This document shows, piece by piece, positions 1 through 7,058 of a stretch of DNA of 33,593 nt (position 1 is its first letter; the number at the start of each line of letters is the position of its first letter). The translations under genes and the position numbers were made by a program. This DNA comes from an uncultured Flavobacterium sp. Lineage in GTDB: Bacteria > Bacteroidota > Bacteroidia > Flavobacteriales > Flavobacteriaceae. The DNA is taken from the NCBI GenBank assembly GCA_947631175.1, contig CANRKI010000017.1:1-33593 (forward strand), in the 5' to 3' direction. The notes beneath the pieces were generated by a model. That model saw only the letters and a program-made list of their open reading frames with translations. It was not told where the DNA came from and ran no database searches.

Positions 1-39
1 AGTCCGATAGAATATCGAACTCATTTTTATAATAATTAA
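1..39 (+). CDS. IS3-family transposase, C-terminal end only (partial)
   Basis: The first base of the window is in frame with a plus-strand reading frame that gives SPIEYRTHFYNN and a TAA stop at 37-39. SPIEYR or SPVEYR followed by a short tail is the usual end of the OrfB integrase of IS3-family elements. The frame is followed about 10 bases later by a sequence matching an IS150-group terminal repeat, which makes the reading much more secure than the 12 codons alone. The catalytic part lies outside the window, so intactness cannot be judged. Confidence 0.72.
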   Translation, partial: SPIEYRTHFYNN

Positions 40-49
40 TTTTTTAATC

Positions 50-74
50 TGTCCAAACTTTTGGGTGCAGTCCA
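50..74 (+). repeat. Terminal inverted repeat (right) of the IS3-family element
   Basis: A 25-base segment starting TGTCCAAACTTTTGGG and ending GCAGTCCA. Its reverse complement begins TGGACTGCACCC, the form of IS150-group ends. The left repeat is outside the window, so the exact boundary (about 74) is estimated from that similarity. Confidence 0.65.
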
Positions 75-92
75 TTATGACCGGTTTTTTTA

Positions 93-374
93 TTATTTAG
101 CTTTAGCAGATTCTACTATTTTTTTAGCTTTATCTTCTAAATCTTTTATTTTTATACCCTTTACTTCTGATGAAAGAGCAATATCTCCAGCAACTTGCTG
201 TATTTTGTAATATAACTCATATAGTTTTTTCTCCTGATCAACAGTTAATTTAACCGTTCTTTTAACGTACTCTAATTCAGAATTTGCTTTCGACTTGTAA
301 TCTTCATTTACATCTTGAGCAAAACTCGCACTTGTAGTAAGACATAAAACTAGTATAGCTATTATTTTTTTCAT
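93..374 (-). CDS. Small exported helical protein, LTxxQ-like
   Basis: A 93-residue protein from the ATG at 374. An upstream extension to 401 would put extra residues before a clear signal peptide, so 374 is preferred. The signal peptide (MKKIIAILVLC..., cleavage after SFA, about residue 19) targets it to the periplasm. The mature part is charged and helical, with LTVDQEKKLYELYYK resembling the LTxxQ repeats of Spy/CpxP-type periplasmic chaperones. No catalytic motif is seen. Its neighbour at 485-946 has the same architecture. An IS3-family element lies just past its stop. The Spy-like assignment is inference from motif shape; export is well supported. Confidence 0.7.
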   Translation of the reverse strand: MKKIIAILVLCLTTSASFAQDVNEDYKSKANSELEYVKRTVKLTVDQEKKLYELYYKIQQVAGDIALSSEVKGIKIKDLEDKAKKIVESAKAK

Positions 375-484
375 AATATTTGATTTTGATTTGTTAATCA
401 AATCTAAAAATCTTTTTTGATTTTATCAAAAATAAAGGAACAAAAAGTAATTAAATATTTCTTTTTATCTTATCTATTAGATAT

Positions 485-946
485 TTATCTTCTTAAAGAC
501 CTCCTTTTTTCATCATTCCCTTCTTTTCGTGTTTTTTTTCTGTCTACTTTATTTTCAGAAGCTTCCCATTTTTCAAATTGTTTTTTAGAAAGAATTTTCT
601 TCATTTCCCTTTTATATTCAATTCTATCGTCTAATCTATCTTTTTGTTTTTCAAAGCGTTCCTCTTTATTTTTTTTTCCCTTTTTATTAAAGGCCTTTGT
701 TCTATTATCAAAAGATTTTTTCTCTAAATCAAATAACTTTTTTTGTTGCTTTTCAGTTAAATCTAAATCTAAAACCAATTTTTTAACTCGTAATTCTGCA
801 AGTTGTTCAGGAGTTAATCGATTATCAGTTTTTACTTCACGTTCTCGTTCAACTCGAATTCTGTTATTTACATCAACTTTTACTTCCTGAGCATTTGCAT
901 ACAAACCAGCAAAGGCTAAACTTCCTATTATTAATATCTTTTTCAT
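485..946 (-). CDS. Exported basic coiled-coil protein, Spy/CpxP-like (possibly DUF4890 type)
   Basis: A 153-residue protein from the ATG at 946; the TTG three codons upstream is less likely. The signal peptide MKKILIIGSLAFAGLYANA precedes QEVKVDVNNR. The mature chain carries LTPEQLAEL and, about 20 residues later, LTEKQQKKLFDLEKK. It then has a long Lys/Arg/Glu-rich helix and a second motif LSKKQFEKWE. Such LTxxQ pairs are typical of Spy/CpxP-like periplasmic chaperones and of DUF4890 proteins of Bacteroidota. The C-terminus is strongly basic. It is transcribed in the same direction as the gene at 93-374, 110 bases upstream of it, and divergently from the metal locus starting at 1073. Function inferred only. 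Confidence 0.72.
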   Translation of the reverse strand: MKKILIIGSLAFAGLYANAQEVKVDVNNRIRVEREREVKTDNRLTPEQLAELRVKKLVLDLDLTEKQQKKLFDLEKKSFDNRTKAFNKKGKKNKEERFEKQKDRLDDRIEYKREMKKILSKKQFEKWEASENKVDRKKTRKEGNDEKRRSLRR

Positions 947-1060
947 AATTTTCAATTTTAATTTATTTAATACTATTTAAAATCGTGCCAAAAATTAAAA
1001 TGTCCTTTTATTTAATGTTTGTGTAACAATTATACCAATGATTTAGTGAATAGAAGTGAG

Positions 1061-1068
1061 TATATTTG
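1061..1068 (+). promoter_or_regulatory. Bacteroidota -7 box (TATATTTG)
   Basis: A perfect TAnnTTTG match. The ATG at 1073 begins four bases after its last base, so a transcript starting at the usual distance would have almost no 5' leader. No good TTG -33 element was found 17-23 bases upstream, which weakens the call. Confidence 0.45.
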
Positions 1069-1072
1069 CATC

Positions 1073-1444
1073 ATGAAAAACTTTCTGCTCACCATTTTAT
1101 TAATCGGTATTTTAAAGCCCATATTTCCAGTGTTTGAATATGTGCTTAATTACGATGTGATTGTGGCAGAATTATGTGAAAAACGTGACCAAAAAAATTC
1201 TGGATGCGACGGAAAGTGTTATTTACGAAAGCAACTTGCTAAAGTCTCGGACGTAGATAAAAGTACTTCTTCTCCTTCAGAAAAAAAGATTTCTCCTACT
1301 TTTGAAATTTTATTTTTTGATGATTATGTTTTTCAAATGCCACAAATTACCTTCGTGGTCGAGAGTCATTTTATACTAGATTTCTATAAAAATGGCTACA
1401 AACATTTAATTTCTTCTTCAGATTTTAAACCGCCGCTCTGTTAG
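1073..1444 (+). CDS. Small membrane or exported protein with CDGKC motif, first gene of MbnP/MbnH-like locus
   Basis: A 123-residue protein. The ATG at 1073 is chosen because it directly precedes a hydrophobic segment (residues about 3-22, FLLTILLIGILKPIFPVFEY); a TTG further upstream would only add a non-conserved tail. After the hydrophobic helix comes ELCEKRDQKNSGCDGKCYL with Cys35, Cys45 and Cys49, and the protein ends in PPLC (Cys123). The spacing of these cysteines suggests a disulfide or a metal site. It precedes the MbnP-like gene by 52 bases in the same orientation. From memory, related short CxGKCYL proteins occur beside MbnP/MauG-type genes in other Bacteroidota; no function is established. 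A role in copper handling or in maturation of its neighbours is inference. Confidence 0.65.
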   Translation: MKNFLLTILLIGILKPIFPVFEYVLNYDVIVAELCEKRDQKNSGCDGKCYLRKQLAKVSDVDKSTSSPSEKKISPTFEILFFDDYVFQMPQITFVVESHFILDFYKNGYKHLISSSDFKPPLC

Positions 1445-1485
1445 ATTTTATCTCGTTAATTTAAAATTATCAAAGTAAAATCTAA
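1441..1485. repeat. 10-base inverted repeat around the gene 1/gene 2 junction
   Basis: TTAGATTTTA at 1441-1450 is the exact reverse complement of TAAAATCTAA at 1476-1485, separated by 25 bases. The left arm overlaps the TAG stop (1442-1444); the right arm lies 11 bases before the next ATG. It is AT-rich and lacks a T-tract, so it is not a convincing terminator. It could be an operator or an RNA fold affecting the downstream start, or chance in AT-rich DNA. Confidence 0.35.
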
Positions 1486-1496
1486 TACAAAATCAT

Positions 1497-2267
1497 ATGA
1501 AAAACCTTACAAATGCAATTATCTTAATTGCATCAATACTTGTTATGTCGTCTTGTAGTTCATCAGATGACCAATTAAATAATCAATTTGGTACAAGTGC
1601 TATCACTTTAAAATTTGACCAAATTTTTAACGGAAGCGACCTAATATCGGGTTTGTCTTACACCAATCAAGCTAATGAAAGTTTAGTTTTTGACCGCATA
1701 AATTATATTATAAGTAACATCGAATTTATTAAAGATAATGGTGATGTAGTTCGTGTTCCAAAATCCGAATCATATTTTATTGTTCAAGAACAAAACGAAC
1801 AGACTTATAATATCACAATTCGAAATATCCCGACAGGAAGTTTTTCTAAAATTAGATTTGGCGTAGGTGTTGATGAGGCTCAATTTTTATTGGGAGCGGA
1901 TGGACAAGGAAATTTTTTAGCTTATGCGCAAAGCCTTGACATGCTTTGGAGTTGGGCAGCTGGCTATAAATTTTTAGCTATTGAGGGAAATTATACCACT
2001 AATACAACAACTCAAAAATCGTTTAAAGTGCATACCGGTAAAACGGGATTGGCTTATAATTACACGGAAGTGGAATTGCAATTTCCTGAATTAGCCATCG
2101 TTCGTGAGAATTTTTCACCAAGTATTCATATAATGACTGATGTATATTCATTTTTTAATGGAATTCGTTTATCAGATCAAGATCAAATTATGGGTGGTGA
2201 AAAAGTATCTACTGTTTCAAATAATATTCCTTCGGCTTTTAGTGTGCATCACGTACATAATTTTTAG
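1497..2267 (+). CDS. MbnP-like lipoprotein (candidate copper-binding protein)
   Basis: A 256-residue lipoprotein: signal peptide with Cys20 (VMSSC) followed by SSSDD, which fits a Bacteroidota surface-export signal. The middle has the family pattern MLWSWAAGYKFLAIEG, with Trp151 and Trp153, the only two tryptophans in the protein. The C-terminus is His-rich (His251, His252, His254). In methanotrophs MbnP is a copper-binding protein in which a tryptophan is oxidised to kynurenine by its partner MbnH, a MauG-like di-haem enzyme. Here the next gene, 3 bases downstream, encodes exactly such an enzyme, which strongly supports the pairing. Family membership is read from motifs; copper binding and Trp modification are inferred. 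Surface or periplasmic location follows from the lipobox. Confidence 0.8.
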   Translation: MKNLTNAIILIASILVMSSCSSSDDQLNNQFGTSAITLKFDQIFNGSDLISGLSYTNQANESLVFDRINYIISNIEFIKDNGDVVRVPKSESYFIVQEQNEQTYNITIRNIPTGSFSKIRFGVGVDEAQFLLGADGQGNFLAYAQSLDMLWSWAAGYKFLAIEGNYTTNTTTQKSFKVHTGKTGLAYNYTEVELQFPELAIVRENFSPSIHIMTDVYSFFNGIRLSDQDQIMGGEKVSTVSNNIPSAFSVHHVHNF

Positions 2268-2270
2268 ATA

Positions 2271-3308
2271 ATGAAATATATCGTTTTTGTTTTTTTTCTT
2301 CTGTTGATGAGTTGTCAATCAGAAGAAGAACAGTACGCTTATATTCCAGCGTCAGTTGCTCTTCAAACTCCATTAAATTTTCCGAATACCACTTATAATT
2401 TTGATAGTAATCCGTTAACCGAAAAGGGAATTGAACTAGGTAAGAAGTTATTTTATGATGGTAATTTATCTGCTGATGGCATTGTTTCTTGTGGATTTTG
2501 TCACGTACAATCTTACGGTTTTACCCATCACGGACATACTGTTTCACACGGTGTTTTTGATCGTATTGGTACGCGTAACACTCCTGCGTTACAAAACTTA
2601 GCTTTCCAAAACAGTTTTATGTGGGATGGTGTATCGCATAATTTGGATTTAAATTCTATTATTCCAATCACTGCAGAAGTAGAAATGGATGCTAATTTTA
2701 ATGATATAAATTCGTACTTACAAGCCAAACCAAGCTATGTGAATTTGTTTAAACAAGCATTTCCGAGTGGCGAAATATCTACAGAAAATGTATTAAAAGC
2801 GCTAAGTCAATTTATGTTAACCTTTGTATCAGCTAACTCTAAATACGATAAAGTGATTCGTAACGAAGCTGAAAATTTTACCAATGATGAACAGCAAGGT
2901 TACGTTATTTTTCAGCAAAAATGTGCCTCGTGTCATGCAACAGAACTATTTAGTGATCAGACTTTTAGAAATAATGGTTTACCAATAAACCCAAACGTAA
3001 ACGATGAAGGTCGCTTTAAAGTGACTGAACTAAACACAGATCGCTACAAATTTAAGGTGCCAAGTTTGCGTAACATTGCCGTGACAGCTCCTTATATGCA
3101 CGATGGTCGTTTTTTAAACTTAGACGCCGTGCTGGAGTTTTATAATTCTGGAGTTCAAAATACAACTAATTTGGATCCGCTTTTAATTTCATCAACTGGT
3201 CGCTTGGGAATTTCCTTATTTATAGATGAAAAGCAAAAACTTAAAGCTTTTTTGAACACATTAACCGATTCTGATTTTTTATCAAATCCAAAACTTTCTG
3301 AATTTTAA
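2271..3308 (+). CDS. MbnH/MauG-like di-haem cytochrome c peroxidase family lipoprotein
   Basis: A 345-residue lipoprotein (Cys15 in LLMSCQSEEE). It has two haem c attachment motifs, CGFCH (Cys74-Cys77-His78) and CASCH (Cys218-Cys221-His222), and the superfamily signature PYMHDGRF near residues 274-281 that contributes to the second haem site. The region TRNTPALQNLAF is also typical of bacterial cytochrome c peroxidases and MauG-like enzymes. The gene starts 3 bases after the MbnP-like gene and ends 3 bases before the barrel gene, so translation is probably coupled. The expected role is oxidation of a Trp in the MbnP-like partner, by analogy with methanotroph MbnH. An ordinary peroxide-detoxifying enzyme is the main alternative and cannot be excluded from sequence alone. 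Confidence 0.85.
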   Translation: MKYIVFVFFLLLMSCQSEEEQYAYIPASVALQTPLNFPNTTYNFDSNPLTEKGIELGKKLFYDGNLSADGIVSCGFCHVQSYGFTHHGHTVSHGVFDRIGTRNTPALQNLAFQNSFMWDGVSHNLDLNSIIPITAEVEMDANFNDINSYLQAKPSYVNLFKQAFPSGEISTENVLKALSQFMLTFVSANSKYDKVIRNEAENFTNDEQQGYVIFQQKCASCHATELFSDQTFRNNGLPINPNVNDEGRFKVTELNTDRYKFKVPSLRNIAVTAPYMHDGRFLNLDAVLEFYNSGVQNTTNLDPLLISSTGRLGISLFIDEKQKLKAFLNTLTDSDFLSNPKLSEF

Positions 3309-3311
3309 ATC

Positions 3312-4196
3312 ATGAAGATATCATATAAATTTTTTATCGTTTTTACATTTTTATTTACTTTTTCTATTTCTTACGCTTGTGATTTTTGTGGCTGTGCAAC
3401 CAATGGTGGAAGTTTAGGAATGTTAAATTACAATACCAATTCGTTTTTAGGCGCTCGATATATTCATCAGTCTTATCGTACAAATGATGGTTTGTATTCC
3501 AACTCAGCTTGGCGAAATGAAGCCTATAACACTTTACACATTTTAGGAAAACTGAATTTAGGAAAAAACTTTTTTGTTTCGGCAGTAGTTCCTTTTCATT
3601 TTCATGATCGTGAAACAGCCGCACAATCCATCCATTTAAGTGGTCTTGGTGATGTATCCGTTTTAGGCGGATATAAATTTTTGGACACCAATTTTCATGA
3701 GTTACAATTTTCTGGAGGAATTAAATTGCCAACAGGTAAATATGATGAAAATGCAAACGGAAGTATAAATCCGGGTTTTCAGTTGGGTACAGGAAGTTTT
3801 GATTATTTAGCGAATATTGATTACCGATTTAAATTCAAAAATTGGGTTTGGATAAATAATCTAAACTATAATATTAAGACTACAAACGATGAAGAATACC
3901 GTTTCGGGAACCAATTAAATGTAGCCTCGGCTATTGGTTATGCTTTTAAATCGAACACTTTTCAACTTTTGCCAAGTACTGGGATTGCTTCTGAAATTTA
4001 TGAATCGAATGAATTTTTTGGGAATAAAGTATTGCATACTTCAGGCGATATCACTTTGCTTAAAATCGCAACCGATGTTTCCTTTAAAAAGATGAGTTTT
4101 GGTTTTCAGTTTCAATCTCCCTTAAATCAAAATTTGAATGGAGGTTTAGTGAAAAGCCAGTATCGATCTTCTATTTATCTAAATTATAATTTTTAA
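3312..4196 (+). CDS. Outer-membrane beta-barrel protein with N-terminal CDFCGC
   Basis: A 294-residue protein with a signal peptide (MKISYKFFIVFTFLFTFSISYA). The mature chain opens directly with CDFCGC (Cys23, Cys26, Cys28), then Gly/Asn/aromatic-rich alternating strands such as NSFLGARYIHQSY and FFVSAVVPFHFHD, ending SSIYLNYNF. The terminal phenylalanine and amphipathic strands indicate an outer-membrane barrel, of the loosely named transporter type. It starts 3 bases after the di-haem peroxidase gene and is the last gene of the four-gene locus. The N-terminal Cys cluster on the periplasmic side could hold a metal (inference). The substrate is unknown; a path for copper or for a copper-binding molecule is a guess from context. 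Confidence 0.7.
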   Translation: MKISYKFFIVFTFLFTFSISYACDFCGCATNGGSLGMLNYNTNSFLGARYIHQSYRTNDGLYSNSAWRNEAYNTLHILGKLNLGKNFFVSAVVPFHFHDRETAAQSIHLSGLGDVSVLGGYKFLDTNFHELQFSGGIKLPTGKYDENANGSINPGFQLGTGSFDYLANIDYRFKFKNWVWINNLNYNIKTTNDEEYRFGNQLNVASAIGYAFKSNTFQLLPSTGIASEIYESNEFFGNKVLHTSGDITLLKIATDVSFKKMSFGFQFQSPLNQNLNGGLVKSQYRSSIYLNYNF

Positions 4197-4233
4197 GTAT
4201 TTAAAGTTTTTATAGATTTTTTCTATTTAGAGT

Positions 4234-4254
4234 GGCTTGTAATTTAAATAAGCC
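4234..4254 (+). terminator. Weak hairpin after the four-gene locus
   Basis: GGCTT (4234-4238) pairs with AAGCC (4250-4254) around an 11-base AT loop, followed by GTTTTA and, later, a T7 run. The stem is short, so termination here is uncertain. The rest of 4197-4408 is AT-rich and holds nothing recognisable. Confidence 0.3.
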
Positions 4255-4408
4255 GTTTTAAGACTTTATCTTTTTTTAATTGATAATAAGATTGTGATAT
4301 TTTTTAAAATAGATGTAAAGCTTTTTATTGATGTTACTTTTTATAGTTTATTTGAATTGAAATTTTATATTTAATTGATTTTATCTATATTTATTAAAAA
4401 TGACCAAA

Positions 4409-4436
4409 AAAAGGCGAACCTATTGGTTCGCCTTTT
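4409..4436. terminator. Bidirectional terminator between the barrel gene and lysS
   Basis: A perfect 12-base stem AAAAGGCGAACC / GGTTCGCCTTTT with a 4-base loop (TATT). The A-run before it acts as a T-tract for lysS on the minus strand, 14 bases past its stop. On the plus strand the stem's own T4 could end transcription from the metal locus. Confidence 0.85.
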
Positions 4437-4450
4437 CAATTATATAAATC

Positions 4451-6148
4451 TTATTTTAAGATAACAGTTTTAATATCTCCATCAACTTGTACAGTTGTTA
4501 CGTCATGTTTTGCTAAGTTTTTCATCGAAGCATCCCATTTTTTACCGCTTAAACCAGCAGCTTGTTTTAAAGACCCAAGCTCGTATTGATTATCATTTTT
4601 TTCTAATAAATCAACAATAATTTTTTCTTCGGCTGTTAATTCAAATGCAGGTGCTGCTTTTTCAGGTCTCATTTGCGGGAAGAATAAAACTTCTTGAATT
4701 GATGGATTATTAGTTAAATACATAATTAAACGATCCATTCCAATTCCTAAACCACCTGTTGGCGGCATACCATATTCTAAAGCACGTAAAAAGTCCTGAT
4801 CAATAAACATTGCTTCGTCATCACCTTTTTCAGATAATTTTAATTGCTCTTCAAAACGTTCGCGTTGATCAATAGGGTCGTTTAACTCTGAGTATGAGTT
4901 TGCAATTTCTTTACCACAAACCATTAATTCAAAACGCTCTGTTAACTCTGCATCATCTCTATGCTCTTTAGTTAATGGAGACATTGCTTTTGGATAATCA
5001 GTAATGAAAGTTGGTTGGATGTAGTTTCCTTCACATTTCTCACCAAAAATTTCATCAATTAATTTTCCTTTACCCATAGTTTCGTTAACATCGATTCCCA
5101 TAGATTTTGCTGCCTCGAACAATTCTGCTTCAGATTTACCATCAATGTCAAATCCTGTGAAATCTATAATCGATTGACGCATTGTAACACGTTTGTATGG
5201 TGCTTTAAAGTCAATTTCGTGTTCTCCAAAAGTCGCTTTTGTAGTTCCGTTTACAGCAATAGCACAGTATTCTAGCAATTGTTCTGTAAATTCCATCATC
5301 CAGTTGTAATCTTTATAAGCAACGTAAATTTCCATTGCAGTAAATTCTGGATTGTGCGTACGGTCCATTCCTTCGTTACGGAAGTTTTTAGAAAACTCGT
5401 AAACCCCTTCAAAACCACCAACAATTAATCTTTTTAAATAAAGCTCATTAGCGATACGCATGTATAACGGAATGTCTAATGAATTGTGGTGCGTCATAAA
5501 CGGGCGTGCTGATGCTCCACCAGGAATAGATTGTAATACTGGAGTTTCAACCTCCATATATCCTCTATCATTAAAGAAATTACGCATTGCGTTGAACAAT
5601 TTTGTTCTTTTAATGAAAATTTCTTTCACCTGTGGGTTTACAACTAAATCTACGTAACGCATACGGTACCGTAATTCTGGATCTGTAAAGGCATCAAAAA
5701 CATTTCCTTGCTCGTCTGTTTTTGGTAATGGTAATGGGCGTAAAGTTTTACTTAGTACAGAAAAATTAGTTACGCGAATACATTTAGCACCAACTTGAGT
5801 TAAAAATAACTCCCCTTCAATACCAATAAAATCTCCTAAGTCAACTAATTTTCTAAATACCGTATTATATAATGTTTTGTCCTCGCCTGGGCAAATTACA
5901 TCTCTATTTAAATATAATTGAATACGTCCTTCAGAATCTTGTAACTCGGCAAATGAAGCTTTACCTTGGTCACGAACACTCATTAAACGACCAGCAACAA
6001 CTACCTTCTTACCTTCTTCAAAAGTTTCCTTGACCTGCTTCGAAGTATGATCTACTGGAAACAAATTTGCTGGATAAGGATTGATGCCAAGTTCTCTTAA
6101 CTTGCTCAATTTCTCTCTTCTGATGATTTCTTGTTCTGAAAGTTGCAT
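4451..6148 (-). CDS. lysS: Lysyl-tRNA synthetase, class II
   Basis: A 565-residue enzyme that charges tRNA-Lys with lysine in the cytoplasm. Visible in order: N-terminal OB-fold anticodon-binding domain (residues about 50-150, with VAGRLMSVRDQGKASFAEL), class II motif 1 (GYMEVETPVLQ), motif 2 (FRNEGMDRTHNPEFT) and motif 3 (GGLGIGMDRLIMYL). After motif 3 the chain continues for about 65 residues past the usual end near 500, with a small helical domain containing GSLKQAAGLSGKKWDASMK. The ATG at 6148 gives the expected start. It is transcribed alone, divergently from lipB, and ends in a strong hairpin. The C-terminal extension is discussed as a finding. Confidence 0.97.
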   Translation of the reverse strand: MQLSEQEIIRREKLSKLRELGINPYPANLFPVDHTSKQVKETFEEGKKVVVAGRLMSVRDQGKASFAELQDSEGRIQLYLNRDVICPGEDKTLYNTVFRKLVDLGDFIGIEGELFLTQVGAKCIRVTNFSVLSKTLRPLPLPKTDEQGNVFDAFTDPELRYRMRYVDLVVNPQVKEIFIKRTKLFNAMRNFFNDRGYMEVETPVLQSIPGGASARPFMTHHNSLDIPLYMRIANELYLKRLIVGGFEGVYEFSKNFRNEGMDRTHNPEFTAMEIYVAYKDYNWMMEFTEQLLEYCAIAVNGTTKATFGEHEIDFKAPYKRVTMRQSIIDFTGFDIDGKSEAELFEAAKSMGIDVNETMGKGKLIDEIFGEKCEGNYIQPTFITDYPKAMSPLTKEHRDDAELTERFELMVCGKEIANSYSELNDPIDQRERFEEQLKLSEKGDDEAMFIDQDFLRALEYGMPPTGGLGIGMDRLIMYLTNNPSIQEVLFFPQMRPEKAAPAFELTAEEKIIVDLLEKNDNQYELGSLKQAAGLSGKKWDASMKNLAKHDVTTVQVDGDIKTVILK

Positions 6149-6178
6149 GATTTAATTTTAAAATTAATTTTTAACATG

Positions 6179-6186
6179 CAAAGATA
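6179..6186 (-). promoter_or_regulatory. Candidate -7 box for lysS
   Basis: On the minus strand this reads TATCTTTG, a perfect TAnnTTTG, 30 bases before the lysS ATG. No clear TTG was seen at the -33 distance. Confidence 0.5.
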
Positions 6187-6242
6187 AGCATTAATTTTAA
6201 AAATGTAATTATCTTAATTAAGGCTTTTACAAGCTTTTGTTG

Positions 6243-6250
6243 TAAATTTG
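6243..6250 (+). promoter_or_regulatory. Candidate -7 box for lipB
   Basis: TAAATTTG, a perfect TAnnTTTG, 49 bases before the lipB ATG. The -33 region is TTTTAC-like and not a clean TTG match. Confidence 0.45.
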
Positions 6251-6299
6251 TTTTATAAATGTCGAATTTTTTTAGATTCGATTCAATTCGTAAAATAAA

Positions 6300-7004
6300 A
6301 TGAATAAAACTGTTGTTGTCGAAGATTTAGGTTTAAAAGATTATAAAGAAACTTGGGATTTTCAGGAAAAAGTTTTTCAGGAGATTGTAGATATAAAATC
6401 TAACAATAGGAAAAACAATACCGATGTTGTTACGCCTAACTATTTTTATTTTGTGGAACATCCGCACGTTTATACTTTAGGTAAAAGTGGTGATTTAAGT
6501 AACTTATTATTATCTGAGGCTCAATTGGCCGAAAAAGGAGCTACTTTTTATAAAATTAATAGAGGTGGAGATATTACATACCACGGACCAGGGCAAATTG
6601 TTGGGTATCCTATTTTAGATTTAGAGAATTTTTTTACAGATATTCACAAATACTTACGTTTGTTAGAAGAAGCGATTATATTAACTTTAGCTGATTATGG
6701 TTTAAAAGCAGAGCGAAGCGAAGGTGAAACAGGTGTTTGGTTAGGAGTAGGTACACCATTTGCTCGTAAAATATGTGCATTAGGAGTTCGCGCTTCACGT
6801 TGGGTTACTATGCACGGTTTTGCTTTAAACGTGAATTCTAACTTGGGTTATTTTGATAATATTATTCCTTGTGGAATTCGTGGTAAGGCTGTAGCTTCGC
6901 TTAATGTTGAATTAGGAGTTGAAAAAGTGGATGAAGAAGAAGTGAAAGCTAAAATTTTGAAATACTTTGCACAGCTTTTCGAAGCAGAATTGGTACAGAA
7001 ATAA
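6300..7004 (+). CDS. lipB: Lipoyl(octanoyl) transferase
   Basis: A 234-residue enzyme that transfers octanoyl groups from acyl carrier protein to lipoyl domains, the first step of protein lipoylation. Family motifs are complete: EHPHVYTLGKSG (residues 53-64), RGGDITYHGPGQ (88-99), ARKICALGVR with the catalytic Lys157, and PCGIRGKAV with the catalytic Cys191. Length and start at the first ATG match the family. It stands alone between lysS (divergent) and rnhB (convergent), closed by a strong terminator shared with rnhB. lipA is not in the window. Confidence 0.96.
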   Translation: MNKTVVVEDLGLKDYKETWDFQEKVFQEIVDIKSNNRKNNTDVVTPNYFYFVEHPHVYTLGKSGDLSNLLLSEAQLAEKGATFYKINRGGDITYHGPGQIVGYPILDLENFFTDIHKYLRLLEEAIILTLADYGLKAERSEGETGVWLGVGTPFARKICALGVRASRWVTMHGFALNVNSNLGYFDNIIPCGIRGKAVASLNVELGVEKVDEEEVKAKILKYFAQLFEAELVQK

Positions 7005-7025
7005 TTTACTATATATAATAGGTAT

Positions 7026-7053
7026 AAAAGGGAGAACATTTGTTCTCCCTTTT
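7026..7053. terminator. Bidirectional terminator between lipB and rnhB
   Basis: AAAAGGGAGAACA (7026-7038) pairs perfectly with TGTTCTCCCTTTT (7041-7053) and is followed by more T residues. It serves lipB on the plus strand and, more weakly because of the short A-run, rnhB on the minus strand. Confidence 0.85.
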
Positions 7054-7058
7054 TTGTT

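Larger units (their letters stand above)
1..74 (+). mobile_element. Right end of an IS3-family (IS150-like) insertion sequence
   Basis: The element runs off the left edge. It consists of the transposase tail (1-39), a short AT-rich spacer and a terminal repeat ending near position 74. The repeat read inward is TGGACTGCACCCAAAAG..., very close to the known IS150 end TGTACTGCACCC. The insertion lies about 18 bases past the stop of the minus-strand gene at 93-374, so it separates that gene from whatever lay downstream. The other end and the target duplication cannot be seen. Confidence 0.7.

Noticed and set aside
417..890. Plus-strand ORF rich in Phe and Ser
   Set aside because: It is the mirror of the Lys-rich minus-strand gene at 485-946, which has a signal peptide and family-like motifs.
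3364..3624. Minus-strand ORF opposite the barrel gene
   Set aside because: The plus-strand gene has a signal peptide, barrel strands and operon spacing; the antisense frame has no recognisable features.
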